From the NCBI GenBank assembly GCA_001970855.1, contig LSSN01000143.1, positions 1 to 11,362 of the forward strand: DNA of 11,362 nucleotides, written 5' to 3'. Below are positions 8,359-11,362 of this stretch, piece by piece (the first letter of the stretch is position 1; every line of letters starts with the position of its first letter). Made by a program: the position numbers and the translations under genes. Source of the DNA: Smittium culicis. Lineage: Eukaryota; Kickxellomycota; Harpellomycetes; Harpellales; Legeriomycetaceae. The notes under the pieces are model-generated. The model saw only the letters and a list, made by a program, of their open reading frames with translations, was not told where the DNA came from and made no database searches.

Positions 8359-8477
8359 TTCGCTATAAAATTTCTGATCCAGGGATTGTTTCTGCTAAAT
8401 ATCGCTATTCAAAAGCATTGAAACTGTTTTATGAGGATTTTCCCAGAACTCAACCTTACTCGATTTTTTTTTTTTGA
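8359..8477 (+). pseudogene. MSH4: terminal exon of the MSH4-like remnant
   Basis: A TTTTTATTAG acceptor-like sequence at 8349-8358 precedes a stop-free frame. It reads RYKISDPGIV, then SKALKLFYEDFPRT, and ends at TGA 8475-8477. Human MSH4 has a very similar end: a DP-containing loop, a helix rich in Leu and Lys, and a Y-x-EDFPRT-type motif. This is the piece most specific to MSH4, since other MutS homologues end differently. The last codons run into a 12-T homopolymer (8464-8475) encoding Phe, so the final residues and stop may not be original. Confidence 0.6.
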
Positions 8478-8960
8478 TATCAGATTCTTTATCGCAAAGT
8501 ATTGAAGCTTTTGAAGGATAATCTTAATTTCATCGATGCTATATTCTAATCCGAGCGGCTATCAATCATACTGATCCGAGATGTAATGGAAAACCTATTC
8601 TCATCTCTAAAGATGGGTTGATCTATGCCTCATATTAGACCAATACTGCGAAAAATTATCTAATGGGGTTTTAAATTGTTGGATAAATTGGGCTTAGAGA
8701 TATTACTAGCGTTTCTACTCGACGCAGTACCAGAATCTCCGGAATACCAATATTATAGATCTATATTCTGCTTACACTTTGAAAAAAATCGAATCCGTTG
8801 AATTTTTGATGCTTTCTTGTTATCCGAGATCTTCCAATATCTCTTGATCCATAAGCGACTTGTAATTTGATTCTAATATCTGAATTATTTTCTACTATAA
8901 GTTAAAATCCATTATTTATATTACCCAACTTAGCGTTCATTATTGTGGGTTGGGTTTTTA
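8478..8960. other. unidentified more complex stretch, possible remnant of another gene
   Basis: Compared with the flanking AT-rich DNA this segment has more C and G, several CpG dinucleotides and longer locally open pieces on both strands. Examples are LGLEILLAFLLDAVPES (plus, near 8690-8740) and LEYSIDEIKIILQKLQ (minus, near 8550-8500). None could be matched to a protein family, and no single frame or splice model stays open. It may be a decayed gene next to MSH4 or a remnant of a repeat; its nature is unknown. Confidence 0.25.
8923..8955. repeat. short inverted repeat ACCCAAC / GTTGGGT
   Basis: A perfect 7-bp inverted repeat (8923-8929 and 8949-8955) flanks a 19-base loop. G/C-containing arms are uncommon in this DNA, but seven base pairs is short and no T-run or RNA family context was recognised. 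Confidence 0.3.
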
Positions 8961-11346
8961 GTAAGGATATAAATTGCCTTGTTTGCAACTAAATTTATGG
9001 ATTCTCATAAGTCAAAGTCATTTCCATTTAAAAACACAATTTTTAATAAGCTACACCAAAATTTATTATATTTAGTATACATAGTTGTTTTTTTATTTTT
9101 TTTTTGAAAAATAATGTGTTTTAATCTTACGCTTTTCTTTGACCAACAGAAAAATATAACATTTTTTAATTTATGGCAGCGCTTGCGATAGTTCTGGATA
9201 TACAGTGAGAATGGTAACTTGGTATCATTTTCGTTAATTAAGGATCCAACTAATCTGAGTTTCTCTTGCTTGTACTTGATGAAATTTATATTATATCTTT
9301 CTTTATATTGAGTAGAGCTTGGTCAATTTTAAATTACGTTTTAGCTTGTTCAACTGTTTTAACTCAAAAGAGTGAATTTTTTAGGCGTAAATTATATTCA
9401 TTTATAATGAATATTTTTATACTGGAATAGCAAAATTTTGAAAGTAGGAATCTAAGTGTAGACACAATTACGTACTTTACATTCTATACTATAGGAGATT
9501 AATATATATATCATCTCATTCCACCTATTTATATTGGTTTGTGGTTTTCTATTTAATACTAGAATATAAGATGTTAGATCTTAATAAAACTCCTCTATGA
9601 ATGATAATCTAGTATATAGCAAACATAGTTGAGAAGTTTGGGTTGTGCATAAAATTAAATACAATTTTATCAACATACAATAAAAATAGAAATTTTGAAT
9701 GGAAATTGACTATTTTTTATTAAGCATTCAATGAAATTGTCACTTTCTGCTTTTTAGGTAAAAGTAAATCTCGTACTGTCGCTTTTTGAATATGTACATA
9801 AGAAGGGGGGGGGTAAGATTTCGGTTGTGAATTGAGTTATAATTGTCTTATGGATATGTTTATGAGTAGACCTAGGGTTCAAATTCCAAATTTTCTTTCA
9901 GATTGTAGTTTGTTTATTAGAGAATGGTAATGTTAAAGTTAAATTAGAACGTTTATAGATAATTTAAAGTTGGTAGATATGATTTGACCCAAAGGTCACG
10001 ATTAATAATGATTTATTCAATTTGTGCTGTGCATTGAAGCTACTAATAATGAGTAATTTAGACAAGTGATTTTGCATTTATATACTCTTGTTCAATTTAT
10101 ATTCAAATTATGATGAAATTTTTTATAGAGACATTAACTATAGCTATTTTATATCATAAGACTTATAGCGTAACTTATGATGTAATGCCTTTATAGACTG
10201 ATATAATTATATGGCATATAATTTGATATAAAACTAAATAGAATTAAAAAAATATACAATTTTCTATTATATTATACTGTGGAATTTTATTTTGCTGATT
10301 CTAGTGTATACCTTATAAATTAGGAAAGTTTAAATTTGAAATCATTTTTTATCTATGCAGATTCAAAATATTTAATTATTATCGGGTATAAATGACTAAT
10401 TAATGTTTCAGAATTAATTTTGGATTCACTTGCCTTATATTCTGATACTGAAATTTTATATTATCAAGTTGTGCTTAGGAATAAAATGAGTATAGTAGAA
10501 CATACTGGATTAAATTAAGCGAGTTCTGATCAGGTATATTTAAAATAAAAATAGATGTGCATTTTTAAAAAAAAATTAAAATATTAAATGGATACTAGAT
10601 CTAACAGTATAGCTTTGTATATATAGGTATATCGATAGATTTGAATAGTGGGTTATATATGTTTTTAATCAACATAATCAACTATTCAGCAATTAAACCA
10701 AATATCCCAATGACACAATATATGGTATTAGAGTATAATACTAAGTGTAGTTTAGTGTTGATTGAAATTAGTTGAAAAATATTAAATTAAAATATTACGT
10801 TTAAAATCAATAAGATTTTATATTCTAATACTGTTAAATATTTATTTGATCTACTGTAGCAATGATAAATTATGCATTATACTAGTATTGCCTTTTGATA
10901 TTTAAGTTGTATTCAAATATTTTCCAGATTTGCTAGAAAAATGATAAAAGAATTATATTATACTAAAATTTCATAATAAAAAAGGGTGGATATCTTATGA
11001 GGAATACAACAGTATAGTTAATTTATATTAACAAACTTGCTATTGCTACAATTTACAAGAAATATCGTTTACTAGAATTTCAAATAATGTATGGATTGGA
11101 ATATGTATCTATGATTTTTGTAGGTGGATGTCAAAACAATCTTATATTTCTTATCTTTGTAGATGCAATTGTTTTTTATTTGAATAAAAATAAAAAATGA
11201 AATAATCATTTGAAAATTATGAATTTATTGAGATAGTTAATATTATTGCGGAAATAAAGTGTAGGTATATACAGTTAGGGGAAGCTATGAATAGCTGAGA
11301 AAAAATATTGAGAATCAGGATAGAAAAATGGATATTGGGAGAGAGA
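8961..11346. other. AT-rich non-coding DNA
   Basis: No exon, RNA gene, long repeat or transposon domain was recognised in about 2.4 kb. Stops are dense in all frames. Two points stand out from the background: a run of nine G at 9805-9813 and a tRNA B-box-like GGTTCAAATTCC near 9878 that lacks the rest of a tRNA. Confidence 0.45.
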
Positions 11347-11362
11347 GGGGGGGGGGGGGGGG
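11336..11362 (+). repeat. GA tract followed by 16 G at the window end
   Basis: A short GA dinucleotide tract runs into 16 consecutive G that reach the last base. In otherwise AT-rich DNA this is either a real simple repeat at which assembly stopped or a poly-G sequencing artefact. Confidence 0.9.

Larger units (their letters stand above)
5329..8477 (+). pseudogene. MSH4: decayed MutS homologue, MSH4-like (meiotic crossover factor)
   Basis: Intact MSH4 pairs with MSH5 as a nuclear clamp that stabilises recombination intermediates for meiotic crossovers. Short translated pieces matching MSH4 occur on one strand, in family order, with stops and frame changes between them. N-terminal domain: 5329-5532, LYLLNQISMSDYTWL to AVIIDNV. 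Connector: 5862-5954, then SYYNKC and FILFLKS after a TAG. Core: TLF near 6259, IGIPTLSQ at 6330-6353, RFLTERNTI at 6379-6405. Lever: LEDRKQY near 6494-6514, EYLISQLADVISF near 6568-6606. Clamp: IRSKPTSFD to 6725 and LKDAELLCNQEQKKF from 6725. ATPase: LILERG near 6820, GFRH-x-x-DK at 6876-6900, SLSF-x-LDNFF at 7030-7056, DHSVL at 7139, TDTFYGF at 7166-7186, NVSNLEF at 7305-7325, KNY at 7371. Tail: AEIE-x-K and YHLC near 8222-8266, then SDPGIV to YEDFPRT at 8373-8450. No GPNMSGKST Walker A motif is found where it should lie (about 6950-6975), and part of the clamp is missing. No splice model restores a frame. The family call rests on many collinear matches; MSH4 over other MSH proteins rests mainly on the N- and C-terminal pieces. 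Confidence 0.7.

Noticed and set aside
9870..9900. tRNA-like B box (GGTTCAAATTCC) near 9878.
   Set aside because: No matching acceptor, D or anticodon stem could be drawn around it.

Overview
The window reads as nuclear DNA of a eukaryote with an A+T-rich genome (roughly three quarters A+T by eye), most likely an invertebrate animal with short GT-AG introns. This rests on three things: a multi-exon gene with six introns of 72-113 nt, a 2-hydroxy-acid oxidase whose N terminus resembles animal HAO proteins, and remnants of the eukaryote-only meiotic gene MSH4. No bacterial operon structure, tRNA, rRNA, CRISPR array or intact transposon was seen. The species cannot be named from the sequence.

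Layout. 1-582: 5' flank, with a GC-rich hairpin at the very start and a possible short upstream ORF. 583-1722 (+): an intronless FMN-dependent (S)-2-hydroxy-acid oxidase of 379 codons, complete except for one in-frame TGA at codon 329. The 50 codons after the TGA still encode the conserved C terminus and end in a peroxisomal SRL tripeptide. 1723-2540: AT-rich convergent intergenic space. 4265-2541 (-): a seven-exon gene that splices conceptually into an intact 396-residue RluA-family pseudouridine synthase with S4 domain, HRLD catalytic motif and a probable mitochondrial presequence (RPUSD4-like). 4266-5328: divergent intergenic space, nothing recognised. About 5329-8477 (+): ordered, collinear, badly damaged remnants of a MutS homologue best matched to MSH4, recognisable from the N-terminal domain through lever, clamp and ATPase regions to the C-terminal tail. 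8478-8960: a more complex but unidentified stretch. 8961-11362: AT-rich DNA without recognisable genes, ending in a GA tract and 16 G.

How it fits together. The three genes do not form a pathway: peroxisomal oxidation of 2-hydroxy acids, mitochondrial RNA modification, and meiotic crossover control. The main observation is the contrast in preservation. RPUSD4-like is intact over 396 codons and the oxidase has no indel over 379 codons, so the base calls look reliable. The MSH4-like locus between them and the window end is full of stops, frameshifts and deletions, which argues for genuine gene death and possibly for altered or lost meiotic crossing-over. All family assignments come from reading translations against remembered family features; no database search was run.
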